64,000 nucleotides of DNA from Eutypa lata (GCA_022661535.1 JAKULF010000013.1:310001-374000), one strand, 5' to 3'. Counted from the stretch's first letter, positions 34,646 to 46,342 are shown. Numbers and translations are program-made. The notes: generated from the sequence alone by a model not told the origin.

Positions 34646-36600
34646 CATGTCTAGGGGTGCAACTGGGCCTTGCAGAAAGCGCGCAAACGCGGCGTTTGGC
34701 TCATGTTAGTTTCACCTGCCATGGAAATGAGGGCAATGGACGGCAACAGGAGTTGTACGATTGTAAGAACAGTGTACTTGTCGCTAAGCGAGGGGGGTCT
34801 AATTTAGAAGGATACCCTTGGAGTTAACCTAGAAATGGGCATTTTGTTTTTGCAATCTATAAATAGTCTTCGGTGACGTCCTAAGTTGAGAGTCGCCTAG
34901 TGTGAATTCGTAGTGGTGTATAGAATACGTTATAATCACAGTCAGCAGATCGGCCGCAGAAGGTAGTGAAGGCTGAGGGTTAGGATAAACTCCGGTGTAA
35001 GCGATTCCTAATTATTCATATCAACTAGATAAACCTTGGATCGCTATATAGGTACAATTCAGCAAGGAATATCCGAAATAGTTATCATCTCATCTGGGGA
35101 GATGATCGGAGAATAGCAAGGCGTTGACTTGGAAGAATAGCGGAGGTGCCGTGTAATTCTCCACCTGGAAGTAAAAAGAGACGTAAATATGGGTATCAAA
35201 CAAGGCGCTTTAATCTCTGGTCATGTCAAGACTCATAACTCTTCAGCCGCATTACTTTATCCCCGACGGTGGAAAAGTTCATGGTGGCAAGAGAAATCTT
35301 GAGGGGGAAAAAAGGGAGTCATGGGAAGAGGGTAAGGAGGCCTCTTATTAAGAAGCAGACGAGCACATAAAGACCCCATGGCAAGCTGAAGAAGGAGCAC
35401 CTCACATGAACCCATTCATTAGGTTGCGTTGGGGGCTAAAGATAGAACTTGAAGGATTTCAGCCTTGAGGGTTCTGAGGCTGAGAGCTCTAGTTTTGGAA
35501 GTAGGCGCAGCTGAGAATATACTATACTGCTTTATTCATAGAGCCTAGCTGTATGAGATAAAGAAGATTGTTGTTGAAATCGGGGTAGCAGGGGTGAGGT
35601 GGGCCTAGGTCGAGCACTTATCAGTTAGTTGCATGAGGCCGTCGTTTACATGCATTACACTAGTAGCTAGACAAAACAAGCTTCTTATGACCTGCATATG
35701 GTGGGTCGCAGCTAGTTAATGATCTCGGTCTCCCCATTCTTTGGTTGGTTTTACCTTGTCAACATTTCGAACTGCATCCTCTTCAGTCCCCCAGGTTTGC
35801 GGCTCGGCCGAGCAAGTGGATGTTACATACTTCCCCATACTGGGCGTCCTTGGTACCACTTGAAGATATCACTTTTTATGTCCGACTTTTTACACATATT
35901 CGTCTCAGCGGAGCCGCACTCGAGTCGCTTGTCAACAACAAGCCCCGCCACGTGTCGAGTGACCTCGGTGGTGAGACACCGTTGTCGACTTTAGCTCAAC
36001 TGCAGCGGCCTCGTGCTCGGTTCCGACTGATAATATGTATAGTCATAGAGCTCACATCGTCTTTCTCTGAAGCACCCAGCAGGGCGTCTATCGGTATCAG
36101 CAGTAGAATAAGAATACAATCTCTAGACAATATGGGCGCCTGGGCACCCTCTCCTGAGGGTTTGCTTATTGCCCAGCCACAAAATAGGCCTCCACATTAC
36201 CACTTCTGGGCATCTTGTGAGGTCCACACGATAGACTATGAGCCGCGTGCCACCCCTGGAATAACCACCCATGCAGCCTTATGGGTGAGGCCTATCACAA
36301 GTGATGCCTTCCATGTACCTGCTTATAATCAAGCCGTCCCTGCATCCTCGTCGCGCTGTCTAGATGTTGCTCGCATTTCCGATTCGTCTCCAATATCACT
36401 AGCTCCCGCACTCAAATCCACAGACGCAGGAGCCTCCAGTTCGTGCATCGTCCAGTTAAGACTAACGCTTCCTGATTTCATCCTTGATAAACGTAATATA
36501 CTATCAAAGATCTAACTGTCATCACCTTGCGTTGATATTCAACAGTTGGTTCGAACCAACTCAAACGTCCCGTCACCCAGGGACGCGAGAACGACTAGAT
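34646..36600. other. Intergenic stretch with one long but unsupported open frame
   Basis: A plus-strand frame stays open across about 770 bases (35745-36515) but begins with TTG, has no recognisable domain and has no convincing splice sites; a real gene cannot be excluded. The end of the stretch is the leader of the next gene and contains an 18-base palindrome at 36544-36561. Confidence 0.4.
36544..36561. repeat. Perfect 18-base palindrome in the leader of a coiled-coil gene
   Basis: AGTTGGTTCGAACCAACT equals its own reverse complement and lies 39 bases before the ATG at 36601. A second inverted pair (GTCCC ... GGGAC) follows within 25 bases. It could be a binding site for a dimeric regulator or form a hairpin in the 5' untranslated RNA. 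Confidence 0.7.
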
Positions 36601-37311
36601 ATGCCTAGTTACTACTACGGGCCCGAAGTTCGCATCAGGTCGACAAGACCCTCCAAGAAGTATGAGTTCGTCCGTTCGAAGTCATTCTCCTACGGCCACC
36701 GAGACCACCATGATCGCCACCACCACCATCACCACCGCGTACAAGTATGTCCAGAGAACTGCGCCGGGGTGACGTACGACGAGTGGGACGCCGTTCTACG
36801 GGACAACCGCAAGATATCCGCTCGCTACGAGAATACGACCCGCGAGAACCAAACCCTGAAGAATGACTTGCAGAACGCAAGCGCCTTCACCCAGCAGCTC
36901 TCCGATGAGAACCAGCAGCTCCGGTATTCCCTCTCGCACGACAGCGGCAGCGACGACAAAGTGGACAAGTTCCGCCGCAGGGTGGCGGCTATGAAGGCGG
37001 AGGTGGAGAAGAAAGATCACACTATCTACCACCTCGAGAAAGAGAACGCGTCCCTAATCGCAAGGGTTCAGGAACTGGCACGCTATGACAAGGTCGCCGA
37101 CAAGATCGCGGATCTGACCTCAGAAGTGGCCCACTGGAAGAAGAGGGCAGCTGATACGCTGGACATGGCGAAGAGGTTCGAATCTGGTTATGACAGAGTG
37201 TTGAAGGACCTTGAGAAGAAGAGTGCGCTCATAGACCAGTATCGGGACAAAGTTCGGCATCTCGAGGGTCATATCCCTCGTAGCGGCTCTTTTAGGGTCG
37301 TTCATTCATGA
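36601..37311 (+). CDS. Coiled-coil protein with His-rich segment
   Basis: Single exon, 236 residues, starting at MPSYYYGPEVRIRS. Residues 1-35 are basic with aromatic residues. A His-rich run (HHDRHHHHHH) is at about 38-48 and a short Cys pair (VCPENC) follows. From about 60 to the end the chain is strongly helical with heptad-like spacing (ENQTLKNDLQNASAFTQQL, VDKFRRRVAAMKAEVEKKD, VRHLEGHIP). No signal peptide or TM helix. It resembles the coiled-coil protein at 41.2 kb in size and general layout, but the two share no long identical stretch. Function unknown; scaffold or cytoskeletal roles would fit but are not shown. The frame is open upstream of this ATG, but that part reads like leader sequence. 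Confidence 0.75.
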   Translation: MPSYYYGPEVRIRSTRPSKKYEFVRSKSFSYGHRDHHDRHHHHHHRVQVCPENCAGVTYDEWDAVLRDNRKISARYENTTRENQTLKNDLQNASAFTQQLSDENQQLRYSLSHDSGSDDKVDKFRRRVAAMKAEVEKKDHTIYHLEKENASLIARVQELARYDKVADKIADLTSEVAHWKKRAADTLDMAKRFESGYDRVLKDLEKKSALIDQYRDKVRHLEGHIPRSGSFRVVHS

Positions 37312-40300
37312 GAGGTTGAGATATACCGGGCTTATTGCTTTCTACTGCATTTATAATGGATGGGGCATATCGTTTTTGGCTTTTATGAGTTATATGATTT
37401 TTTCGGGTCGTCGGCATTCATATCAGAGTTTGTGTAAGTTTTACACTACATGCTCTAATATTCATTTAAAGACCTATAAGCTGATGTTTGCTAGCTTTCT
37501 GACCATTTTCATTCATTCAGCATAGCATCTTCTTTTCTCCTTTGTTTTAAATTTCATACTTATGATGTATGGGGGGTTATGATGTACGATGGCATACTTC
37601 TTAGTTCTTGGCGTTTTTATGGCATGTTCCTCCAGTTACAGGAGATTGAGATACCCAGTATGAAGTAGATAATCCATATCGTATTGTTAGAGGGGAGCTA
37701 TCGTGAAGCCTGATTATGATTGCGAGTCGAGTGGGCTTGTCATTGCGAGGAAAGCGGACTGCCAGTGAGGTCATGTGAATAAGTTATTTTGATCATTTCT
37801 TAGACCGTAGACGGAATCCGAACCCTGTGACACGGCCCGCATGATCGAGAGGGGGGGATTACCTACCCCGGCCCCCCTGGAGCAAAAGTTCAGCTCCAAT
37901 CCAATCGTAACCCACCAAGTAGTTTCCCGATCCGGAAGGTGGGTTACCCATGGATTACTCTCCCCAGCCTATTTGCACCAAAGCATCATCCATCTATCGC
38001 TACATTGAGTTGAGGTTGAGGCTGAATATAGAGCTTGGCCAGGGATTGCTCCTGGTAAAGTATGTAAGCGATTCAAGTAAACGATACCTGGATTATCTAC
38101 CTCCTTTTCCGACGTCAGCGATGCTAATTACAGTAGAGAGCGATATTCCTGTCGCGCTAATTGCTGACACGCATGCGGTCGCGCCAGCATTGTGCACAGC
38201 AGTCGACTAACTACTTACCTACTGTACTTGTGCGTCGCATGATGTGCACGTTGATATCACGAACGGAGGGACAATCCGGCCGTGCTTAAAACACCGGAAA
38301 GACAAAACAAATTGAAGGAACGGACGACGGGAAGGTAATTTGCGAATCTGCCTAGCTGCTAGACGATGAAGACATGCCGCAGGTTTTGCCTGCCGCGACG
38401 GACAACCGAGCGAACCGACTGGCTGGATAGCCAGCCCGCAGCAAGCCACATTCATTTGTTTTGCTTTCGTCCATGTAATCATCATCATCGTCACCACCAT
38501 CTTCAAAAAAAAAAAGAAAAGCGCACTGCCTGGGGGAGCAAGCAGCGGTGAAGGACGCAGGTGGGTGGTATCTAATCGATCATGGACCTGATCTTCTACC
38601 TAGCTACCAACCACGTCGCCTGCAGAAAGCGGTTTCGTGTGACGTGCATAACCTGTCTCCGGGTCCGTAGTTAGTACGTGTGTAGATGCGACGCTGACAA
38701 TTGAGCGGCGGTGTCGATGGTGCAAAATCCGGGGAAATCTCCAGCAATTAACGTTAGCTAGACTCTAGAGGTAGATAGGTAGTGGTACCAGACCAATCCG
38801 TACTTACTAAATAATGTTGCCAATGTTAACAAAACAAAACACGGGATCTAGCTTTACTGAGCGAGCACCGCCCTCGGAGTGGCAAAAGTGAATGCTTGTG
38901 ATATTAGATATTTTTATTAATTATCATGGGTAGCCTTCCCGATAATGACAGCATGCGGATGCTTACTATGTAGGTACATATGTAGGTATGTAGTTAGATA
39001 TGCTACAGGTTAGGCAGTGGCTGTGTCGGCTACCTCACCCGTTCACCCTCTTACTCATCTATCTACAAGTGTCCAAAAAGACCAATCTCTCATATGTGGC
39101 TATGACGCTAAGTGATTTATTTCCGGACACCCTTTCTCTATATTTATGCATGCCATTACTTAAGCAGCTTACATATCTTAAGACTTCAATTAACGGCGAG
39201 GACTAATGTTGGTTGATAATGTTACGGAAGTACATGTGGTGTACAATTGATATGCCAACACATCTCCGAACTGAGGGGGTGTTAGTTAACGTTGCTGAAA
39301 GACTGGAGCTTAAAGACCTGAAGTCCTATGTTTTTAGGCAGGTATTCAAGGGTCAGTAGCTTTGCCCTATAGAATTCGGTTAGTGTTTGCTGCAAGCTGT
39401 TTAAATGCCTACATTAGCGGGTGGGGGATCCCTGATAAAGGAATTCGGCATAGACCATGTTCGAGTCATTATCGTAAGTGGTTTTTCCACTTCATCCTGG
39501 ACAGGATTTCGATGTTACCTACTTAGTACTTATCCGAATTCTTCATTTGTTTACTTTCTCAGTAAGACACCTTTTTATTGGTAGATATGATGCAATCACC
39601 TCATTGTTTTGCTACACCGTTGAATGAATGCAACATTAAGACGATGAAATCTCTTGATTGTGGCTGTTCCCTGATAATCCGGATTCTCAATTCAGCCTAA
39701 CGGGAGCACAAAATGCCCATTGTGTTTTTCTGGCATTTTACAATGTTTGGAATTTGAATGCATTATCGCTATAGGTAAATTTGATTGCTTCAGAGGGTAA
39801 GCTCTGCCAGGAAAAGGAAGAAAAAACTAAATTACTTGAAAGTCCACAAAAGCGACATCTGAACTTTCAGATCTCGCATGAACTCCTTCTACGATCACTT
39901 GACGCCGGCTCCTGTGAGTCATTAAGCATTCCAATCGGTACTTGTGTTCTCATTATGTACATAACTTGAACGATCGACCTAAATAAATGATGCGCTTCAA
40001 TTGGATCCAGCGGAGGAACTACGCTTTTGACTGGCCTGCAGGCATCTAGAGCTAGGCATCTGCACGCCAATGCGACGAGTTAGTTCCTCTTCGCCGGTGC
40101 GCAAATGTAGAACTTGGGAAGTTTTCCGTCGCATTTGAGAGGTCGCGCTTCCTCTCGGTTGCTCCACACTGGCGCAATCACTCGTCCCTCTCTCGCCTGC
40201 GCGCGCCGCACCGCGACAATTTGGCGACCCTGGCGAACCGTTGGGGGCCAAAAGTGCGAGGCAACCTAGGCGGCTGATTCTTGCTAGAGCGTTTCGGTGA

Positions 40301-41217
40301 GCTTTTGGCAGGTAGAAAGCTCGGAACAAGTATTCTATTCTCTTAGGGGGGCAGCGCGGCGCAGGAGGGCGCGTTCCCTTTTTTTTTCTGCGCTGCCACC
40401 GAGGTACGGCAGTACTCGCGCGGGCTTTCACTCGCTTTCTCATTTGCGCGATTGCACCGCCTCGCGCTATCCTGTACGTTGGCCGCTGGGCTTTCGACAA
40501 GGCATGCCGGGGTAATGGTGTGAAAAGAACTAGTGTTCATATGCACACACCAAGCGATACCCTTGGATTCTTGTATTGTTCATGTCTCTGATAATCTGGA
40601 CCCTGGAAACATGAAAGTTCTTGAGGCTCATGGCCGGCAAGGATTGGTATGGCTGAAGGGGGGGCGCTGCCTAAAGTGACCACTTATGTACAAGTAGGAC
40701 ACAGGCAGCCGGTCTACATTATTATACTTTATATCCGTAAAGATACAAGTACCGAATCTTGAAGATACCGTTAGGGGTAACTAGGTAGGAAGTTCAAGTT
40801 TGATACTTACTTGCATGTGTGTGTCTCTCGATGCCGAAGGCAGCAATGCCCCTTCTCTGCAAATTGGCCTCATAAATAAACTGACTTCTCTTTATTTCCT
40901 GATGTTTCCTTTTCAAAGACATTCTGCAACATTCGAAACCACCATACACTTCTTAGAGGAGTCTCTTATACTTTATATACTACCAACCTGTGAGGCTTCA
41001 CCTCGTCGGTGACTCTTATTTCTGTCTGCCTATAACCACAGCCGCCTTTTGCACATCACCAACCTATCACACCCTCCTGATCCTACGTTTGTTCGCCTCG
41101 TTCAGGGCGTCGTCAGGCTTCGTAAAATTATATACTACGGTTGCCTACTCGATAACCACATATCAGATTGCCTCGTCTTATATACATCCTTCTATTGCCT
41201 AGAGGCACACCTTCGTG
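37312..41217. other. Long intergenic stretch, no supported gene
   Basis: About 3.9 kb with many short frames on both strands and no recognisable product. A locally GC-rich patch at about 40130-40500 produces overlapping frames on both strands (a 167-codon minus-strand frame at 39997-40500), judged compositional. T-rich and A-rich tracts occur (for example at 38504-38520 and 40379-40387). Promoter elements of the gene at 41218 are probably in the last 300 bases, which include TTTATATAC near 40972. Confidence 0.45.
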
Positions 41218-42084
41218 ATGGCCGGTAAGCGAGTCAGCTTCCCCCCTTCGGGGACCAAGTCCCACCGGAGCCGCGATTCCGTTCGCGATTCCGGGTTTGG
41301 TTCATTGTCCAGCGAATATGGTAGCATAGGAGGCAGGCCTGATCGGATGTTCACAGCCCAGGACTATGATCAGCGCCATAATGTCGGCGCTCTTCAAGAG
41401 GCATTAGAACGAGCCACGAAGAACGCCGAATACTACAAGGGCCAGTATCACGAGAAAGACCGCGAACTAGCCAAGGCTCACAAAACCAACCGTGACTTTG
41501 AAGCCCGCTGGAAGGCTGAGTGTGGCTTTGAAGCCCGCTGGAAGGCTCAGCGTGCCCATAACGAACAACTAGAGCAAGACCTCAAGGCCTCCAGAGAGCA
41601 ATACGCAGAGCTCCAAGCCGATTATGACGTCCTCCAAGACAACTACACTGACCTACGGAAGCAATGTGCCATCGACCCAGAGCCCATGAACAATCCTATG
41701 GCTGCTCTCCCTATCCGCACTAAGAGCAAGCGTGAACACGACGACAAGCGGATGAAGGACCGAATGAAAACACGAATAAACCCAAAAGACGAGACGGGTT
41801 CCAAGTCATCATCACACCGATCGAGCCGGGACCGGAGCAGGCCAGCTAGCACTCGGCAGGGCGCATACATCGAAGAGGTGCTGCCGCCCAGGAATCACGG
41901 CAACAACTACATGACGAGCTCGGAGTCACATAGACTGTCCATGATGCAACAACCAGCCTATTCTACCATTCCCCGAACATCCCAGCCGACGAGCTCTGTG
42001 ATCTACCACCCGTCAAGCGAATTCCCAGACGGAGACTACCACTCTTATCCACTGCCGGCCGAGCCACGTGGCAGGCGGAAATGA
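41218..42084 (+). CDS. Coiled-coil protein with basic, Ser/Arg-rich C-terminus
   Basis: Single exon, 288 residues, first ATG at 41218 (MAGKRVSFPPSG). Residues 1-45 are Ser/Arg-rich and probably disordered (RDSVRDSGFGSLSSEYGS). Residues about 55-150 form a long coiled coil (LQEALERATKNAEYYKGQY, LKASREQYAELQADYDVL). The rest is disordered and basic, with KSKREHDDKRMKDRMK and SSSHRSSRDRSRP, then Pro/Tyr-rich. A 30-base tandem duplication adds ten residues in the coiled coil (FEARWKAECG / FEARWKAQRA). No domain of known function is recognised. The layout is like that of the gene at 36.6 kb, so the two may be distant paralogues. Confidence 0.75.
   Translation: MAGKRVSFPPSGTKSHRSRDSVRDSGFGSLSSEYGSIGGRPDRMFTAQDYDQRHNVGALQEALERATKNAEYYKGQYHEKDRELAKAHKTNRDFEARWKAECGFEARWKAQRAHNEQLEQDLKASREQYAELQADYDVLQDNYTDLRKQCAIDPEPMNNPMAALPIRTKSKREHDDKRMKDRMKTRINPKDETGSKSSSHRSSRDRSRPASTRQGAYIEEVLPPRNHGNNYMTSSESHRLSMMQQPAYSTIPRTSQPTSSVIYHPSSEFPDGDYHSYPLPAEPRGRRK
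41497..41556 (+). repeat. 30-base tandem duplication inside a coding region
   Basis: Two adjacent 30-base copies, 41497-41526 and 41527-41556, differ only at a few bases near their ends. Each encodes FEARWKA plus three variable residues, so the reading frame is preserved. The high identity suggests a recent duplication. Confidence 0.85.
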
Positions 42085-42707
42085 ATAACATACCATCATC
42101 GGCAGGACGATCTGATTCCCTACTATAGGGATCACGATCCAGGGATTTGATGGGCTATCTCACGTCGTACCAATGCAGTGGCCCGCGATGACAACGTCCA
42201 GTCCATCTGTGTCGTGTCACATATGATCCAATTACTAGGAATTCTTTCCCTCCAACGGCGTACACAAAGTCGGTTGTTCTGGGCCTAAAGGCCCGGCGTT
42301 ACCCTTTCATCTCGACGACTGCCGTAGCTCTTTATTTATCCCCATACCCCACATTGCATCTATCGAAGAAGCTTTAGCTCCGCATCGGAGGTGCCAAGAC
42401 AGCCTCTTACCTCTTAACGGTTGAGCTATGGGGCGTAGGAGTCATTTGTCCAACGGCGTCTTCCAAGCGGGACTGCTCTGTATTATCTATCTACTTTTTG
42501 TTCGCGGGCCAATTCCCCCGCTCTGTTATCCGATCTTCTCTTTGCGTCACTAAACCGACCACTCGGCTATCTTCTTTGCCTTCGCGTATCAGCATCTGTT
42601 TCGCTTTTTCTTTCGAGTCTTCTGCGTCACATTGCACGCATAATTGGATTGCACAGAAAAATACAGGAGATAAAATAAAAAAAGACACAATTGAAAGAAG
42701 AAAAAAA
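42085..42707. other. Intergenic region with leader of the next gene
   Basis: Contains 3' flank of the coiled-coil gene and the promoter/leader of the flavin-binding gene. Around 42390-42440 the minus strand has a stretch resembling a tRNA A box, but no T-arm follows, so no tRNA is called. Confidence 0.45.
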
Positions 42708-43565
42708 ATGGTGGCCTTCTTCCCCTCGCTCTCCGATAACCTCCGGGCTTGGGCCCTCGCACAGCCCATATTCTTCGTAGCGTCGGCGCCGACGCACGGG
42801 AAGCACGTCAATGTGTCGCCCAAGGGCTACACGGCGGCAAACCTGGCAGTACTCGGGCCGAATCAGTGCGCGTACGTGGACCGCACCGGGTCGGGCTGCG
42901 AGACCATATCGCACCTGTACGAGAACGGGCGCGCCACGCTCATGTTCTGCTCGTTCGGGCCCAGCCCCCGCATCATGCGGCTGTTCTGCCGGGGCCGCAT
43001 CATCGAGCGCGACAGCCCCGAGTTCGAGCCCTTCCTTTACGAGCGTATGAAGCTCCAGAAGGTCGACTCTGCCCGCGCTATCGTCGTCCTCGATATCTAC
43101 GAGGTCCAGACGAGCTGCGGCTATGGTGTGCCCAAGGTCAGGGTGCGCGCTGCTGCCCTGCCCGCGGGTGACGTGGGGAATGGAGATGTAGTCAAGGAGA
43201 GGACTTGTAATGATGACGATGATGATATTAATGTTATTGATGATGAGGATGTCGAGAAACAGCGCCGCGACCCCGGAGTGGCTGGCTTCGAGGAGCGCCC
43301 TACCTTGCAGTTCTTCAACAATAAGCGCGAGCGCGAGGGTACTGCTCACGACTACCAGGCTGAGATGAACACGTGCAGCATCGACGGGCTCCCGGGCCTG
43401 CGCCTCGCCCGCCGCCACGCTGGTGAGCGGCTGCTCTGGGTCGGCGATGCTAAGGCGTATGGTAGGAGGGTGGTCGCCGAGAGGCACGGCATGGCGTTTG
43501 GTTTCCTCTCAGCGATTGTCTTGTATTTCCTACTTGGTCTGTTTGGGGTTTTACCACGGGTTTGA
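42708..43565 (+). CDS. Pyridoxamine 5'-phosphate oxidase-like FMN-binding protein with C-terminal membrane helix
   Basis: Single exon, 285 residues. The start at MVAFFPSLSDNLRAWALAQP is chosen because the frame, though open further upstream, reads there like leader (AAAAAAAATGG context at 42708). Residues 10-140 match the split-barrel flavin-binding fold: AQPIFFVASAP, then HVNVSPKGY, ETISHLYENGRATLMFCSF and RLFCRGRIIERDSPEF. The middle has an acidic run (DDDDDINVIDDEDVEKQ) that is probably a flexible loop. A basic region with GLRLARRHAGERLLWVG is followed by a hydrophobic helix (FGFLSAIVLYFLLGLFGVLP), suggesting tail anchoring. Members bind FMN or F420 and reduce or oxidise small molecules; the substrate is unknown. 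True PNPO activity in vitamin B6 synthesis is unlikely given the family branch. Confidence 0.8.
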   Translation: MVAFFPSLSDNLRAWALAQPIFFVASAPTHGKHVNVSPKGYTAANLAVLGPNQCAYVDRTGSGCETISHLYENGRATLMFCSFGPSPRIMRLFCRGRIIERDSPEFEPFLYERMKLQKVDSARAIVVLDIYEVQTSCGYGVPKVRVRAAALPAGDVGNGDVVKERTCNDDDDDINVIDDEDVEKQRRDPGVAGFEERPTLQFFNNKREREGTAHDYQAEMNTCSIDGLPGLRLARRHAGERLLWVGDAKAYGRRVVAERHGMAFGFLSAIVLYFLLGLFGVLPRV

Positions 43566-44179
43566 CATGGGTGGATTGTCAGGTTTATGTTGTGTTATAG
43601 ATGATACCTACCTACGTTTTGCTTTTGCTTTCTTTTCTTTTCCTTCTCCTTTTTGTATGGAAAACATGTATGTATGTATGTAGAAGGCGCCGTTGCTGTT
43701 TTGTGTTTAGTTTACGTTGATACCATAGCTTGAGGTTTTCGAACCCAGCGGATTGAACCTGGAACTTTGTCTTTGTATGCTTTTTGGTCCTGATTATAGG
43801 CAAAATAGACTATGGTTCATGTATTCAAACCCTGTTAATAACTGTGAAGAACCTGCAGATCAATGTGATAAGTCCGGATCTAGATGCAGGTCGGCATGTT
43901 GTGTAGCCTGCCTTTCATGCCAGCTGCCGTCGATTTACTGACTTGCCGAGCCCATTGTACCATGCTGCACATGGGGTACATTGAAATCGTAGTAGATTCT
44001 TTCCCTCCATCATACAGTAAGAGCCTGGCTATGTACATAGGATAGTTAGATATACAGATAAGGCTGAATGTACATGAAATTGATATCTCATACACATGCA
44101 TCCTCGAATCACTTGACCTATTTAACTCGCTACGTTCAGAACATGTTCAACCTGTTATGCGTGAACCACCTCGTACTCC
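43566..44179. other. Convergent 3' intergenic region
   Basis: Lies between two convergent genes. A short (TGTA)n microsatellite is present near 43667-43682. No gene seen. Confidence 0.5.
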
Positions 44180-45976
44180 CTACCATGCTTTGCAACTCTC
44201 CTGCAGTGGCTTGATTATGTTCTCACAGTATAATTTCAAGAACTCAGCATCATCCCAGAAGCGTAATCTCCCCGCACAGAGAGCCAAGCACTGCTCTATG
44301 GCCGTCAAGTGATGTAAGGGCAAACGCTCCGATGTCATCTCTAGCCACCGTATGGCAGCTCTCTGCCGTGTTTCCGGAGAATCCACCTTCGCAATCCCAG
44401 ATTTCGTACACCAACTCTCCAAGGTTTTGTGGTGCCAGATCTCTAACAGGAGAATCGCTAGTTCAAGGAGTGCGGCCTTCGGGTCAGGTCCGGGGAAGTC
44501 CTCTTGGCCTGGATCCGCCACCTGCTCCACAAAAGGGGTAGATATGGCGGTTGTGCCTTGCCCCTCCTTTTGAATCAAGAATTTGACGATCTTGCTACTG
44601 AAGGGGTGTCTGAACCAACATGTCTGCCGAAGTTGGACGATCGAGGAGGCGACGTCCAAAGCTAGCAATGTCTGCTGCTTCGGCGTCATCTTCTCATCTT
44701 CACTTCCAGTGCCATCCTGTAGCAAGTCATCTAAGGTCTTCGAAGATATAAGATCCCGCTGGGACTCTGGTTCCCCGTCCATAACCTCAAGAGAATCATC
44801 TGACAGTAAGAACCTTAAAACGTCTCCTGTCGATCGAGCTTCGGATGCACAGTGGCAAATTGAGGCAACTTTATTAGTCTTACGCATGATGTTATCTTGA
44901 TCTGCAAAGACAACGACTTTCGGGGTTTTTAGAGCAGGCTTGATGCATACTGAAAGTTGTTGTCTAATTCCATGTTAGATTATTACACGATATGCGACAG
45001 AACATAAACGTCAGGAGTTGGTATAAAGCTCACTTTGGGAGAGATATTGCAGCCACAGGGGTATGAAATGGATCAATATTGACAAGTGTCTCTTGCAAAT
45101 GACCATCGACATCGAGCACGAGATTAAATGTGACTTGAGCAAGAGATCTTCCTCTGACTCTCCGTTTTCCATTCGATACTGGAATCCTATTATGGAGTTG
45201 CAATAGGATATTATGTTTATTGTGAAACTTGCATGTACAACTTCGACAAATAGCCGCAAATAGTGCTTTTGCGTAGCCTTGGATCTGGGTAAATGTGTTT
45301 GCTAGTTTTTGGGCGTCTTGAGATGGTTGGCTCTCGATGTATTCCCTCTGAGTTTTCATGCCCTTGATAATAACTTTGAGAGAGAGGCGGTCCTCTTTCA
45401 GTTCCTCAACTAGGTCGTTCAAGACCTCCTTTTCAATAGAGAATGAGATTCGTTGTCTGAATTCGAATTTGCCTTCGCGCGGTGAATTTGCAGCTAGAAG
45501 CGCGCCAAGGTCATCCTTTGCAGCCTGTGATAACCGAAGGATTAACCTTTGCCATTGATATGATTGGACTGGATGCGACTTACATCAGGAAGACGTTTGA
45601 TGTGTTTCAGCTTTTTAGCAATTGTCTTGAGGCATGCTTCATAGCGCCGGAGTACGTCTAGAAATGCATAATAGTGTATACCCAGATAGTCTTGGATCTG
45701 TACCCCCTTTTTGGTATCTTCAAGTATAAGGAGGCATTCCTCTTCAGTCACGTCGTAAGCGGCAACTTCTTCGACATCAGCTGCCCTTAGAAGTTCGAGG
45801 ATATGAAAGTAGAAAGCAAATCGCTGTCCCTGCAATCGAAAGATGAGAGTGTCTAGTTGACCACGCCACTTTATCAACACAGCTGCTGTTCCTCTCCCTC
45901 TTTTATAATGCTCTAGTGCCGATATTAAGAGAGGGATAGACCCGAGGACCACTCCAGCCACCTCGAATCCAGACAT
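44180..45976 (-). CDS. DUF7580-type fungal protein with helical N-terminal domain
   Basis: Model complement(join(44180..44963, 45034..45524, 45584..45976)), 555 residues. It starts MSGFEVAGVVLGSIPLLISA, the typical hydrophobic opening of this group, followed by helices to about residue 230 (LEHYKRGRGTAA, CLKTIAKKLKHIKRLPD). The C-terminal part from about 280 resembles the DUF7580 region, with LLALDVASSIVQLRQTCWF, ELAILLLEIWHHKTLESW, RWLEMTSERLPLHHLTAIEQ and a closing ENIIKPLQE. In relatives the C-terminal region looks like a degenerate kinase-like or helical domain, and the proteins cluster with NLR and prion-like incompatibility genes. No catalytic motif is seen. It is divergently paired with the C2H2 gene (gap 366 bases), so shared regulation is possible. 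Confidence 0.8.
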
Positions 45977-46342
45977 TATAAAATTGAATAATGATAATTA
46001 TCCAATCACGCCCTTTCGATTGCTTACATTCGTCACGAGCAATATAGGATGAGGTTCAATGAGGGTATTGTTTGGAACTTTGTACTATAGAATGTACCAT
46101 GCAGAGAAATGAAGATAGACAGTCGTAAGAGGCGGGGTTTACATGTTGCTGTTGGAAAGGCTGCATTGCATGGTGGCTGTCTTGGGTTACATCGGTAACT
46201 AACCGATTTGGACTGATTTCCCCGCCTATGCACTTTGGCATCGCCCAATAAGATAAAACTGCCTTTGAGGGGTTATATGGTCAAAAGCTCAAAGTCTGCC
46301 TTGAAAGTCCCGCAAGATCATGGTTTCTATGTCTACGCAGCG
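45977..46342. other. Short divergent promoter region
   Basis: 366 bases between the start codons of the DUF7580 gene and the C2H2 gene. The frame of the latter is open through the right half of it (an in-frame ATG at 46277), so the leader/start boundary is uncertain. No clear TATA box was identified. Confidence 0.45.

Noticed and set aside
35745..36515. 256-codon open frame on the plus strand
   Set aside because: Begins with TTG, first ATG is 25 codons in, no domain features, no splice partners and low-complexity Ser/Pro composition. Transcript evidence could reverse this.
39997..40500. 167-codon minus-strand frame in a GC-rich patch
   Set aside because: Arg/Ala/Pro-rich translation on one strand with overlapping open frames on the other is typical of GC-biased noncoding sequence.
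42390..42440. tRNA-like A-box sequence on the minus strand (CCATAGCTCAACCGTT)
   Set aside because: No B box (GGTTCRANNCC) or T-arm follows and the acceptor stem has no complement.
42627..43487. 286-codon minus-strand frame
   Set aside because: Antisense to the flavin-binding protein; composition reflects GC bias at codon positions.
43735..43780. B-box-like GGTTCAATCC on the minus strand
   Set aside because: No matching A box, anticodon arm or acceptor stem in the surrounding 80 bases.
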